A stretch of DNA of 60,348 bases from Phycisphaerae bacterium (GTDB lineage Bacteria; Planctomycetota; Phycisphaerae; Phycisphaerales; SM1A02), in the NCBI GenBank assembly GCA_016795065.1, contig JAEUIU010000033.1, forward strand, positions 1 through 60,348. Reading direction: 5' to 3'. Numbering within the stretch: position 1 is the first letter of the stretch; each line of letters opens with the position of its first letter. Shown here piece by piece: positions 18,016 to 27,119 of the stretch. The notes beneath the pieces were generated by a model that saw only the letters and a list, made by a program, of their open reading frames with translations, was not told the DNA's origin and searched no databases. The position numbers and the translations under genes were made by a program.

Positions 18016-19929
18016 ATGCCAATTCGAACCACCGAAGCCTCCACATCCACGCTCTTCCGCTCCCAGCTCATCGCTCTTGTGTGTGGCTCGCTCCTGACGT
18101 CGGTCGCCGCGGCGGATACCGCGCTGATCGCCTCACCCAACGCCGTCGCCAACGGCCACTTCGGTGCCTCCTCCTCCGGCATTCCCGACGTGAATGGCGA
18201 TGGCTTTGGCGACTTCCTCGTCGGCGCCCCGAACGAATTGACACCAGCGAACGTTCGCGCGGGTCGCGTTCACGTCTTTTCCGGCAAGACTGGTTTGCCG
18301 ATTCGATCCCATCTCTCGCCCAACCCCGAACTGAACGGCGCCTTCGGGCACGCTGTTGCGGGCATTTCGGACATCGATGGGGACGGCCGCGGCGACTACA
18401 TCGTTGGTGCTCCCTTCGAGAACAACGGGGCGACGGTCGACGCAGGCCGTGTCTATGTCTACTCGGGAGCGACGGGTGCCCTCATCCGTACGCACACCAA
18501 TCCGTCAGCGGTCCTCGATGGCCGTTTTGGCGTCTCTCTCGGCGCCGTCCCCGACGCAACGAGCGATGGCCTCGCTGAGTACATCGTTGGAGCCCCCGGC
18601 AACGGAACCGGTGGACGGGCCTATGTCTTCCGCGCCTCCGGCTCGCTTCTTGAGACCCTGAGCTCGCCCAACGAGGTCACCGATGGCGAGTTCGGTATTG
18701 CCGTCGCCGGCGTGCCTGACGTCACGGGCGACGGGCTCGGCGAAGTGGTCATCGGTGCCCCGCGAGAGAGCCCGCGTGGCGGCGTTGAGTTTGGCGTCGC
18801 ATACATCATCCGCGCCAACAACGGGAATCTCTTCAAGACCCTCGACAGTCCGAACCACATTGACTTCGGTCACTTCGGCTCCTCCGTCTGCGGTCTGGCT
18901 GACACGACCGGCGACAATCGCGGCGACGTCCTCATCGGGGCTCCCGACGAGCAGTTGCCAGGGGCGACGGAGGCCGGTCGCGCCTACCTCTTCAACGGCA
19001 ACACCGGACTCGCGGTGTTCACGATGGTCTCGGGTGGCCCCGAGTTCAACGGCCACTTCGGAGCCTGCGTCGCCGCGATCGGCGACACGACAGGCGATGG
19101 AAAGGTCGAATTCCTCGTTGGTGCTCCCGACGAAGATGGCCTTCCCGGCTCGGCCCTCGGCCATGCCTATATCCTCCATGGCGCGACGGGTGCCCTCATC
19201 GAGACGGTTTCTGGCGGCACCAGCGGCAATCGAAGCGTCGGATCTTCCGTCGCCACGGTGCCGGACATGAACCTTGACGGCCAGCCGGACTTCCTCGTCG
19301 GTGCTTCGACCGACGACGATGGTTCGCCGAGCGACGATGGCCGCGTCTACTTCGGCCGCGACCTGACCAATGACGCGTGTTCAGGCAGCATCCCCGTCCT
19401 TACCAACGGCTTCCATCCTTTCTCGACGATTGGGGCGACGGGCACGGCCTCAGGCACCGCTTGTGCCGGCCTCATCACCAACGACATCTACTTCGAGTAC
19501 AGCGCGTCCTGCACCGGAACGCTGCAGGTGACGACGTGCGTCAATCACGACTTCGACACGGTCATCGCGATCTATCAGGGCTGCGCGACCCTACCGGTTT
19601 TCGGCACCTGTCTTCTCGGCACGCCGATCGGCTGCAACGACAACGGTTGCTCCGTGGGCTCGCTTGTTCAGGTGCCCGTCACGGCTGGAGGGTGTTACCG
19701 GATTCGTATCGGCGGCATCGATGGCCAGACCGGGATAGGAACGCTCCATCTCACCTGCACCTCCGCATGTGATGGTGATGCCGATGGCGATGGGGATGTC
19801 GACGCAGCGGACCTTGGCTCGTTCCTCGGCGCCTGGGGCACGTCGAGCTCCGCATTTGACTTTGATGGAGACGGCACTGTGGATGCGGCCGACCTTGCCA
19901 TCCTGCTCGGCAACTGGGGCGGTTGTTGA
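18016..19929 (+). CDS. Secreted seven-bladed FG-GAP protein with dockerin-type C-terminus
   Basis: The ATG at 18016 gives a normal signal peptide (hydrophobic to SVAAAD, about residue 35). Seven FG-GAP/integrin-alpha-like repeats follow, each with a calcium loop and GAP motif, for example DVNGDGFGDFLVGAP, DIDGDGRGDYIVGAP and DTTGDGKVEFLVGAP, so a closed seven-bladed beta-propeller is likely. A Cys-containing beta-sandwich spans about residues 455-585. The end carries two dockerin-like EF-hand repeats (GDGDVDAADLGSFLGAWG, then DGTVDAADLAILLGNWGGC). The family is extracellular and calcium-binding; ligand unknown. No cohesin is visible in the window, so dockerin pairing partners are unknown. A hairpin terminator follows. 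Confidence 0.9.
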   Translation: MPIRTTEASTSTLFRSQLIALVCGSLLTSVAAADTALIASPNAVANGHFGASSSGIPDVNGDGFGDFLVGAPNELTPANVRAGRVHVFSGKTGLPIRSHLSPNPELNGAFGHAVAGISDIDGDGRGDYIVGAPFENNGATVDAGRVYVYSGATGALIRTHTNPSAVLDGRFGVSLGAVPDATSDGLAEYIVGAPGNGTGGRAYVFRASGSLLETLSSPNEVTDGEFGIAVAGVPDVTGDGLGEVVIGAPRESPRGGVEFGVAYIIRANNGNLFKTLDSPNHIDFGHFGSSVCGLADTTGDNRGDVLIGAPDEQLPGATEAGRAYLFNGNTGLAVFTMVSGGPEFNGHFGACVAAIGDTTGDGKVEFLVGAPDEDGLPGSALGHAYILHGATGALIETVSGGTSGNRSVGSSVATVPDMNLDGQPDFLVGASTDDDGSPSDDGRVYFGRDLTNDACSGSIPVLTNGFHPFSTIGATGTASGTACAGLITNDIYFEYSASCTGTLQVTTCVNHDFDTVIAIYQGCATLPVFGTCLLGTPIGCNDNGCSVGSLVQVPVTAGGCYRIRIGGIDGQTGIGTLHLTCTSACDGDADGDGDVDAADLGSFLGAWGTSSSAFDFDGDGTVDAADLAILLGNWGGC

Positions 19930-19958
19930 TCCATTCCGCGGATCGCGCGCAACGACGA

Positions 19959-19989
19959 GGGCTGTGCGGTGAGAACCGCGCAGCCCTTG
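19959..19989 (+). terminator. Hairpin terminator after the FG-GAP gene
   Basis: A 12-bp stem with one G-U pair, GGGCTGTGCGGT/ACCGCGCAGCCC, with a GAGA loop lies 30 bases after the stop and is followed by TTGT. The T run is short. Confidence 0.6.
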
Positions 19990-20038
19990 TCGCGCCGGGC
20001 CTTGCGAGGGCAGGGGATTGTGCGAGACTCTCCCCGCC

Positions 20039-21127
20039 ATGCCAACGCTCTTCGACCCCTTTCCGCTTCGCGGCCTGACGCTCAAGAACCGCATCGCCCT
20101 CTCGCCGATGTGCCAATACTCGTCGGAAGATGGCTTCGCGACCGACTGGCACCTTGCCCACCTCGGGGCGCGAGCAGTAGGTGGCGTCGGACTCATTCTG
20201 ACCGAAGCGACAGGCGTCGAGGCCCGCGGTCGCATCACGCCCAACTGCCTAGGTATCTGGAAGGACGAGCACATCCCTGGCCTTCGAAAGGTGACCGACT
20301 TCCTTCGGGCTCGGGGGGCCGCCTCCGGCATTCAACTTGCTCATGCGGGGGTGAAGGCGTCGCGGCAGCGACCCTGGAACTCCCATCCCAATGCCTTTGT
20401 TCCGGTCGCCGAAGGAGGCTGGATGCCCGTCGGGCCAAGTGCCCTTCGGTTCGGGGAGGATGGCCCGGTTCCGGAATCCCTCTCCATCGAAGCGATCCAC
20501 GCCGTCCGGGAGTCCTTCGCCGCCGCCGCTCGACGCGCGGTCGAGGCGGGCTTTGATCTCGTCGAACTCCACTTCGCCCACGGCTACCTCGGCCATAGCT
20601 TCCTCTCACCGCTGATGAACACCCGCACCGACGCCTATGGCGGTCCGTTTGACCACCGGGTCTCGTTCCTGCGCGAGACCGTGAAGGCGGTCCGGGAGGC
20701 CATCCCTTCGTCGATGCCGCTCCTGGTTCGACTTTCCTGCAGCGATTGGGCTGACGGCGGATGGACGATCGACGACTCGGTCGAGGTCGCCCGGCTCCTC
20801 GCCCGCGACGGCGTCGACCTTATCGATTGCTCCAGTGGCGGCGCCTCACGCGCCGCCAAGATCGCAGCAGCGCCGGGGTATCAGGTTCCCTTCGCGGAGC
20901 GGATTCGACGCGATGCGGGCGTCCCGACCGGGGCCGTTGGCATGATCACCGAAGCGAAACAGGCCGACGATATCGTCCGCCATGGGCAGGCGGATCTGGT
21001 TTTGCTTGGCCGCGAGCTTCTCCGCGATCCCTACTGGCCACTTCGTGCCTGGACTTCTCTGTCCGCATCCCCGCCGGCTCCGATCGCCAAAGAGTACGCC
21101 TGGGCTCTGGCGGAAACGAAGCGGTAG
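20039..21127 (+). CDS. Old Yellow Enzyme family NADH:flavin oxidoreductase (YqjM/NamA-like)
   Basis: FMN-dependent ene-reductase of 362 residues, starting at MPTLFDPFPLRGLTLKNRI, the usual beginning of this family; an upstream TTG would add only seven residues. Motifs include SPMCQYSS-x-DG with the active-site Cys of the thermophilic-like OYE class, HLAHLGARAVGG, QLAHAG, HFAHGYLGHSFLSP (the catalytic His region), NTRTDAYGG, and a C-terminal phosphate-binding ADLVLLGRELLRDPYW. These enzymes reduce activated C=C bonds of unsaturated carbonyls and are often tied to electrophile or oxidative stress. The substrate here is unknown. The stop codon directly abuts the stop codon of the convergent antiporter gene. 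Confidence 0.93.
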   Translation: MPTLFDPFPLRGLTLKNRIALSPMCQYSSEDGFATDWHLAHLGARAVGGVGLILTEATGVEARGRITPNCLGIWKDEHIPGLRKVTDFLRARGAASGIQLAHAGVKASRQRPWNSHPNAFVPVAEGGWMPVGPSALRFGEDGPVPESLSIEAIHAVRESFAAAARRAVEAGFDLVELHFAHGYLGHSFLSPLMNTRTDAYGGPFDHRVSFLRETVKAVREAIPSSMPLLVRLSCSDWADGGWTIDDSVEVARLLARDGVDLIDCSSGGASRAAKIAAAPGYQVPFAERIRRDAGVPTGAVGMITEAKQADDIVRHGQADLVLLGRELLRDPYWPLRAWTSLSASPPAPIAKEYAWALAETKR

Positions 21128-22999
21128 TTACGACACGATCTGGTCTGCTTCGTCGGTGCTCAAACGAGGTGCGAGCGATTGCAACACTGGCCCGCCCGAG
21201 TCCAATCGCCAGACGCTTCGCAAGGCGGCGATCATTCTGGCGATGACTCGAGCCTCGACGCCGCGCATTTCAAGGACGTGTCGGGCCATCGCCATGCCGA
21301 CCTCGCCTTCGGCGATGATGACGCTCGACGCGCCGGCCGCGGTCAGGTCATCCAACTCGCCAAGGTAGCGGGCCCGGACGGTGATGTGGGCTCCGGGGTT
21401 GAGCCGTCGGATGGTGGAAACGATCGGTGACTTTCCCTCGGGCTGCGGCAGAGTAAGGATGACATGCGAGGCAGCGGTGATCGATGCCTCGGCGAGGACG
21501 CCCTCCCGTCCCGCGTCGCCATAGATGGCCAAACGACCCTGGGAGCGGAGCTGATGCACCGTGTCGACGTTCAGGTCGATGACGAGCGTTCTGATCTTCG
21601 CGTCGCGCAGAAGTGCGTCGACGATCCGGCCCACCGGTCCGTACCCGACGATGACAGCGAGTGGACCGCCTTCCGGCGGGGCGGGCTCCAGCGGAGCGCG
21701 GGCGATCGCCGCAGTCTTCGATTCATGGCGAGCGTTGAGAAGTCGCCACAGGGTTGGCTGGCGTCGCAACGCTCGCTCCATGCGAGGCAAGAGCGCGAAG
21801 AGGAGCGGATTGAGGGCGATCGAGAGCATCGCAGTCGCGACCAAGACATGCGTCGCCTCTTTCGGTAGGAGACCGAGGTTCGACGCTGCGCCAGCGAGGA
21901 TGAACGAGAACTCCCCGATCTGAGCGAGGCCGACCGCCACGGTGAGGGCCGTCGTCGCCGAATACCCCAGGAGTGCGACGATGGCCAAGGCCGCCAACGG
22001 CTTGACGAGCAGGACAATCACCGCTCCAACGATCACCAAGCCAGGTTCACGCAACAGAAACGACGGGTCGAAGAGCATCCCGATCGAGACGAAGAAAAGG
22101 ACACCGAAGGCATCACGCATCGGTAGGGCGTCGGCACCGGCCTGATGGCTCACGGGCGACTGGGCCACGACCATTCCCGCGAGAAACGCCCCAAGTGCGA
22201 CCGAAGCGCCAAAAAGGACCGCTGAGCCAACCGCGATCGCGATCGAGAAGACCAGGACGGTCAGGGTGAAAAGCTCGGTTGAACGGAGGCGAGCGACTTG
22301 GCTGAGGACGCGGGGGACGATCCAGGAGCCGACCACCAAGACCACCAGGACCATCGCCACGAGCTTGCCGATGGCCCATGCAACGACGGCTGCGCCTGAA
22401 CCCGCTGCGCCGGCGACATCGGTCGACGTCTCACCGACCCCGCCCGCAGCCAGGAGCGGCACCACCGCCAAGATCACCACCGTAAAGAGGTCTTCGACGA
22501 TGAGCCACCCGATGGCTATGTGACCGTCGGTGGATTGCAACGAGCCACGGTCGGTCAGAGCCCGAAGGAGTACGACCGTGCTTGCGACGGCGAGGGCGCC
22601 GCCGAGGAGGAGGCTCTCTCGCACCTCCCAGCCGAACAGCCCGAACAGGACGACCGCCGCGAGGGTGGCCATAGCACTTTGGCCGACGGCTCCCGGGAAC
22701 GCGACCCATCGCACAGACCAGAGGTCCTTGAGGTGGAAATGCAGCCCAACGCCAAACAAGAGGAGGATGACGCCAATCTCAGCCAGCTCGAGGGCGATGT
22801 CCTTGTTACCAGTGAAGCCCGGCGTGTAGGGCCCAATGAGGATCCCACCCACGAGGTAGCCGACGATAGGGGAAAGACCGGCCCCCTTGGCCAGCAGCCC
22901 ACATACCCAAGCTGCGACGAAAGCGGCGGCGATCGTCGTCAGCAGCGGAAGTTCTTGGGTCGCGGCGGCGAGCGTGAAGCCGAGGGAGGGCGAGAGCAT
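21128..22999 (-). CDS. CPA2 family cation/proton antiporter with TrkA-N domain (KefB/YbaL-like)
   Basis: The product has 623 residues from the ATG at 22999. The first about 390 residues hold some 12 hydrophobic segments of the Na+/H+ exchanger fold, including GYLVGGILIGPYTPG, AEIGVILLLFGVGLHF and QIGEFSFILAGAASN, all typical of KefB/YbaL-type CPA2 proteins. The rest is cytoplasmic, with a Rossmann TrkA-N domain starting at AVIVGYGPVGRIVDALL and a nucleotide-binding acid in LVIDLN. KefB/C homologues export K+ in exchange for H+ under electrophile stress, which would suit the adjacent ene-reductase, but the two genes are convergent, so a shared role is only inference. Confidence 0.93.
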   Translation of the reverse strand: MLSPSLGFTLAAATQELPLLTTIAAAFVAAWVCGLLAKGAGLSPIVGYLVGGILIGPYTPGFTGNKDIALELAEIGVILLLFGVGLHFHLKDLWSVRWVAFPGAVGQSAMATLAAVVLFGLFGWEVRESLLLGGALAVASTVVLLRALTDRGSLQSTDGHIAIGWLIVEDLFTVVILAVVPLLAAGGVGETSTDVAGAAGSGAAVVAWAIGKLVAMVLVVLVVGSWIVPRVLSQVARLRSTELFTLTVLVFSIAIAVGSAVLFGASVALGAFLAGMVVAQSPVSHQAGADALPMRDAFGVLFFVSIGMLFDPSFLLREPGLVIVGAVIVLLVKPLAALAIVALLGYSATTALTVAVGLAQIGEFSFILAGAASNLGLLPKEATHVLVATAMLSIALNPLLFALLPRMERALRRQPTLWRLLNARHESKTAAIARAPLEPAPPEGGPLAVIVGYGPVGRIVDALLRDAKIRTLVIDLNVDTVHQLRSQGRLAIYGDAGREGVLAEASITAASHVILTLPQPEGKSPIVSTIRRLNPGAHITVRARYLGELDDLTAAGASSVIIAEGEVGMAMARHVLEMRGVEARVIARMIAALRSVWRLDSGGPVLQSLAPRLSTDEADQIVS

Positions 23000-23582
23000 G
23001 CCGGAGTCTACTGGTCCGTCCGGTATGTGCGGTCGCGAACGCAGGGCATCCGATCCACTCCCCGGTGCTCTCACCGACGGTCGAAACGTGGGGCCGCAGC
23101 AGTTGCATTCTCAGCCCGACCTCGAGCCTCCGAGAGTCGGCGGGAACGACCTAAGAGGTTGTCGGACCGTTGTTCTGGCCTATTGTCCGTCCGGTTGGCG
23201 ACACTCCTTCCGTATCAATGGGTGCGGTCGAGGCTTTCTACCCTGAGGTTTCGGTGAACCGCCGAATGAGCCTCAGCCGAAGGCTCGGTCGAGACCAACC
23301 GCATTCTCCGCAGCTCCCCGCTTGCGGATGAATCCAAGTGTCCTTTCAAAATGTTGCAAGTCCGATGCGCGCGGAACCCTTCGTTGCCCGGATGATGCGA
23401 GTGTGTGGGGTGTCGGGCCGGTCGGCGATGGGCGATAGCGCTTCCGAGTCGCTCACGCCGGCCGGCTCCGACCCTTATCACGCCCGTCTGCTCCGTTGAG
23501 CTCTCCGCTCTTCGGACTCGCCGACGTGGTCGCATGCCCGGTGAGTGTGTGTTGGCAAACGCACACGAGACTGACCAGCAGC

Positions 23583-23596
23583 GCTGTTGCAACAGC
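23583..23596. promoter_or_regulatory. Perfect 14-bp palindrome, possible operator
   Basis: GCTGTTGCAACAGC reads the same on both strands. It lies 68 bp upstream of the -35 candidate of the secretion operon. Regulator unknown. Confidence 0.3.
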
Positions 23597-23650
23597 ACTG
23601 CCTTCACGCTGGCCGGACCGAAGACCTTGTGACTTCGATTCCCGGACTGC

Positions 23651-23679
23651 TTGACACTCTCGAAACGCATCGGATGACC
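23651..23679 (+). promoter_or_regulatory. Candidate promoter of the secretion operon
   Basis: A perfect -35 box TTGACA at 23651-23656 is followed after 17 bases by ATGACC, a poor -10 box. The distance to the gspE start is about 180 bases. Confidence 0.3.
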
Positions 23680-23858
23680 GCGGTCGGCGATGGATCCACA
23701 CCGTCCCACCTGGCCAACCCCACTGGTTCCAGCTTGGCGAGAGGTGCATCCGGCGACGGACGGCGATGCCAATCGCCGCGCCGTCTCCTTACCCCGGATC
23801 ACACGCCACGCTTCGGGCCGCCCGGTTGCCAGAGGACCAGTCTCGCGAGACCGCTCGA

Positions 23859-25631
23859 ATGCCCCCTCCCAATCCTCCATCCGGCGCTAAACCCACAGTC
23901 AACCCCGACGAGCTCAAGGGCCGCCGGTTCGGTCGCGTTCTAGCCAAGCTTGGCAAGGTCACACGCGAACAGGTCCATGAGGCCCTCGCTCTCCAACAGG
24001 GAGCCCGGAAGGGCGAAGCGGTGGGGCAGCTCTTGGTGGGACTGGGCTACATCACCCAAGAGGACGTGCAGGAGGCTTTGGCCGGCCAGCAGGGGATGCG
24101 CTATCTCCATGTAAAGGAGCTGGCGATCTCCGACGCGACCGCCGCGGCTCTTCCGGCGGAAACGGCCAACACCTACGGCGTCATCCCGGTCGAATTCGAT
24201 CCTCAGACCCGCCGGCTCACGATCGCCCTGAAGGACCCCGAGAACTTCAAGGCCGTTGACGACCTTCGCATGCTCATGGGCTTCAAGGTCACCGCGGTGG
24301 TCGCCCCGGCGAGTGAGGTCGATGAGATCCTCCGCACGAAGTACGCCAACAAGTCGACCTCAATGCAGGCGATCTACGCGGAGGCGAGCCAAAGCGACGC
24401 GATCGCCGCGGTTGCCGGTCGCGGCGATTCGATCGATCTCTCCTCACTGGAAAGTGCGGCCAGCGACAACAAGGTCGTCCAGCTACTGAACGCCGTCCTC
24501 ATGCAGGCCATCCGCGACAAGGCCTCGGACATCCACTTCGAGCCCTTCGAGAGCGAGTTCAAGATGCGCTACCGCATCGACGGCGTGCTCTACGAGATGA
24601 TCCCGCCGCCGAAGCAGCTCGCCCTGCCGATCGTCAGCCGCGTGAAGGTCATGGCGAAGCTGAACATCGCCGAACGCCGCCTCCCGCAGGACGGCCGCAT
24701 CGAGCTCCACATTGGTGGCGTCCCGATCGACCTCCGCGTCGCGGTGCTTCCGACCATGTTTGGCGAGTCGGTCGTTCTCCGCGTCCTCGACCGCTCCAAC
24801 GTCCAGCTTTCTCTTGACCGCATCGGCCTGCGCGAGGACGACCTCGCGTCGATGCGGACCATCATCAACAAGCCCAACGGCATCGTCGTGGTCACCGGCC
24901 CGACCGGCTCAGGCAAGACCACGACGCTCTATGCGGCCCTCAACGAGCTGAACCAGCCCGACGTCAAGATCCTCACCGCCGAGGACCCCGTCGAATACGA
25001 CATCGAGGGCCTCATCCAGTGCCAGGTGAACACCGAGCAGGAGTTGACCTTCGCCAGGCTCCTCCGAAGCTTCCTTCGTCAGGATCCCGACATCATCCTG
25101 GTCGGCGAAATCCGCGACCTTGAGACGGCCCAGATCGCCATTCAGGCGTCACTCACCGGTCACTTGGTCTTCACCACGCTTCACACCAACGACGCCCCGG
25201 CCTCCATTCTCCGTCTGGTCGATCTCGGCGTCGAGACCTTCCTTCTTACCGCCACGATCGAGGCCATCGTCGCCCAGCGACTCGTTCGGCGCATCTGCGT
25301 GCATTGCAAGGAGCAGTACCAGCCGACCGAGGAGCAACTCATGGAGCTTTCCCTGAAGCCGGCCGACGTCGTGAACCAGACCTTCTGCCGTGGGCGAGGT
25401 TGCGACAAGTGCAACCGGTCCGGCTATCGCGGCCGCTTGGCCATCTTCGAGATCATGCAACTCGACGATGACATGCGAGAACTGATCATGCAGCAGGCGT
25501 CCACCGCGATCCTGCGGGCGGAAGCCCGCAAGCGCGGCATGCGCACGCTGCGCGAGTCGGGCCTCCTGTCCATTTATGAAGGCCAGACCACCATCGATGA
25601 AGTCGTCCGCGAGACGATCGTCGAGGAGTAG
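23859..25631 (+). CDS. gspE: Type II secretion/type IV pilus assembly ATPase (GspE/PilB)
   Basis: This is the hexameric cytoplasmic ATPase that drives pilus or pseudopilus assembly. The product has 590 residues from the ATG at 23859. An MshEN N-terminal domain covers about residues 25-160 (RFGRVLAKLGKVTREQVHEAL). Later come the arginine-rich RYRIDGVLYE region, Walker A GPTGSGKTTTLYAAL, the Asp box AEDPVEYDIEGLIQ, Walker B ILVGEIRDLETAQIA, the His box, and a zinc site with CVHC and CRGRGCDKC. All are standard for GspE/PilB. It is first in an eight-gene same-strand run whose order matches gspEFGHIJK. Whether the machine secretes proteins or makes pili cannot be decided here, because no secretin is present. 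Confidence 0.96.
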   Translation: MPPPNPPSGAKPTVNPDELKGRRFGRVLAKLGKVTREQVHEALALQQGARKGEAVGQLLVGLGYITQEDVQEALAGQQGMRYLHVKELAISDATAAALPAETANTYGVIPVEFDPQTRRLTIALKDPENFKAVDDLRMLMGFKVTAVVAPASEVDEILRTKYANKSTSMQAIYAEASQSDAIAAVAGRGDSIDLSSLESAASDNKVVQLLNAVLMQAIRDKASDIHFEPFESEFKMRYRIDGVLYEMIPPPKQLALPIVSRVKVMAKLNIAERRLPQDGRIELHIGGVPIDLRVAVLPTMFGESVVLRVLDRSNVQLSLDRIGLREDDLASMRTIINKPNGIVVVTGPTGSGKTTTLYAALNELNQPDVKILTAEDPVEYDIEGLIQCQVNTEQELTFARLLRSFLRQDPDIILVGEIRDLETAQIAIQASLTGHLVFTTLHTNDAPASILRLVDLGVETFLLTATIEAIVAQRLVRRICVHCKEQYQPTEEQLMELSLKPADVVNQTFCRGRGCDKCNRSGYRGRLAIFEIMQLDDDMRELIMQQASTAILRAEARKRGMRTLRESGLLSIYEGQTTIDEVVRETIVEE

Positions 25632-25740
25632 CACCCGCTCCTGTCCCCTGAACCCTCGCCGGCCCAAGCCACCCCGGCATTCGAAGAAGACCTCGCGTCA
25701 CCAATCCGACGCACCAGCTCGACCTAACCGGAATCACCCC

Positions 25741-27042
25741 ATGCCCACCTATGCCTACGAAGCGATGAACTCCTCTGGTAAGAGCCAGAAGGGCACCATC
25801 GAGGCCACCACCAGCGAAGAGGCGATCAAGCAGATCCGCTCGCAGGGCTTCTTCCCGACCTCGGTCCGCGAACAGAAGATCAAGGGAGGCGGCGGCGACG
25901 CCAAGGGCAACGCCCCGCGCGAGGTCGCCAAGAAGAAGAAGGGCAAGGGCTTCAACATCGCCATCGGAGGCGTCGGGCTCAAGAAGATGACGCTCTTCAC
26001 GCGTCAGCTCTCGACCCTTCAGGACGCAGGCCTTCCGCTCCTCCGATCCCTTCAGATCCTCGAGTCGCAGCAGCGGCCCGGACTGATGAAGTCGATTCTG
26101 GGAGGCGTCTGTGAGGACGTCGAAAGCGGCTCGACCCTCTCCGACGCGCTGGCCAAGCATCCCAAGGCCTTCGACCGCCTGTACTGCAAGATGGTCAACG
26201 CCGGCGAGATCGGCGGCGTGTTGGACGTCATCCTCCAGCGTCTGGCCGACTTCATGGAGAAGGGTCAGCGCCTGCGTCGCCGCATCAAGGGCGCCCTCAT
26301 CTACCCAGTGGTCGTCATCTCGATCGCCATCCTGATCGTGACCGGCATCATGTATTACGTCATCCCGAAGTTCCAGGAGATCTTCAACGACTTCGACGTC
26401 CAGCTTCCCAGCCTCACGATCTTCCTGGTCTCGGCGAGCAAGTGGGTGGCGGGCCAGTCCAGCAAGGACCAGGTGGTGCCCGGGGCGATCTGGATCCTGT
26501 GCAGTCCCGTCATCATCTTCATCTTCTTCAAGCTCATACGAAAGACTGGCCCGGGCAGGGCGTACACGGACATCATCCGGGTCAAACTGCCGGTCATCGG
26601 GCCGCTCATCAAGAAGACGGCGATCGCCCGCTTTACCCGAACACTCGGCACGCTCATCAGCGCCGGCGTCCCGATTCTCGAGGCGATCAACATCACCAAG
26701 GACACCTCGGGCAACTTCGTCTTCGAACGGGCCCTTGGCAAGGTGCACGACTCGATCCGCGAGGGCGACACCTTCTCCAACCCGCTTCGCGAGTCGAAGG
26801 TTTGCGATGCGATCGTCGTGAACATGATCGACGTCGGTGAAGAGACCGGCGACCTCGACGTGATGCTCATGAAGATCGCCGACAACTACGACGAAGAGGT
26901 CGACGTCGCGGTCGCGAGCCTTCTGTCCCTGCTCGAGCCGTTCATGGTCGTCATCCTCGGCGGCATCGTCGGCACCATCGTTCTTGCACTCTTCCTTCCC
27001 CTGGTCTCGATGATCGAAAGCGTCTCGCAGGCCAAGGTCTGA
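25741..27042 (+). CDS. gspF: Inner-membrane platform protein GspF/PilC
   Basis: The 433-residue product starts at MPTYAYEAMNSSGKSQKGTI, the family's usual N-terminus. Two T2SSF domains follow: FTRQLSTLQDAGLPLLRSL near residue 85 and FTRTLGTLISAGVPILEAI near residue 300. Each is followed by a hydrophobic segment, with a third at the C-terminus (PFMVVILGGIVGTIVLALF). The protein is the inner-membrane platform on which the GspE hexamer acts. It lies 109 bases after gspE. A Gly/Lys-rich linker precedes the first domain. A large hairpin follows before the pseudopilin genes. Confidence 0.96.
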   Translation: MPTYAYEAMNSSGKSQKGTIEATTSEEAIKQIRSQGFFPTSVREQKIKGGGGDAKGNAPREVAKKKKGKGFNIAIGGVGLKKMTLFTRQLSTLQDAGLPLLRSLQILESQQRPGLMKSILGGVCEDVESGSTLSDALAKHPKAFDRLYCKMVNAGEIGGVLDVILQRLADFMEKGQRLRRRIKGALIYPVVVISIAILIVTGIMYYVIPKFQEIFNDFDVQLPSLTIFLVSASKWVAGQSSKDQVVPGAIWILCSPVIIFIFFKLIRKTGPGRAYTDIIRVKLPVIGPLIKKTAIARFTRTLGTLISAGVPILEAINITKDTSGNFVFERALGKVHDSIREGDTFSNPLRESKVCDAIVVNMIDVGEETGDLDVMLMKIADNYDEEVDVAVASLLSLLEPFMVVILGGIVGTIVLALFLPLVSMIESVSQAKV

Positions 27043-27059
27043 GGCCCCGACCGTGTCTT

Positions 27060-27105
27060 GACCGTCCCGTCCCCGGGTCATCCGACCCGGGGACGGAGGA
27101 CGGTC
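27060..27105 (+). promoter_or_regulatory. Strong nested hairpin between gspF and gspG
   Basis: A perfect 12-bp inner stem (27067-27078 with 27085-27096) is enclosed by an outer stem GACCGTCC/GGACGGTC (27060-27067 with 27098-27105), sharing one base. No T run follows, and the gspG ribosome-binding site starts directly after it. It may set relative expression or mRNA ends within the operon, not end transcription. Confidence 0.6.
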
Positions 27106-27119
27106 GCAGGGAGTTCCGC

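Larger units (their letters stand above)
23000..23858. other. 860 bp divergent intergenic region
   Basis: It separates the antiporter gene (leftward) from the secretion operon (rightward) and must hold promoters for both. Open frames here have Arg/Ser-rich translations and no family resemblance. A perfect 14-bp palindrome and a promoter candidate are listed separately. Confidence 0.5.

Noticed and set aside
23215..23880. A 221-codon minus-strand frame before gspE
   Set aside because: It is Arg/Ser/Gly-rich without family resemblance and overlaps the gspE start on the other strand.
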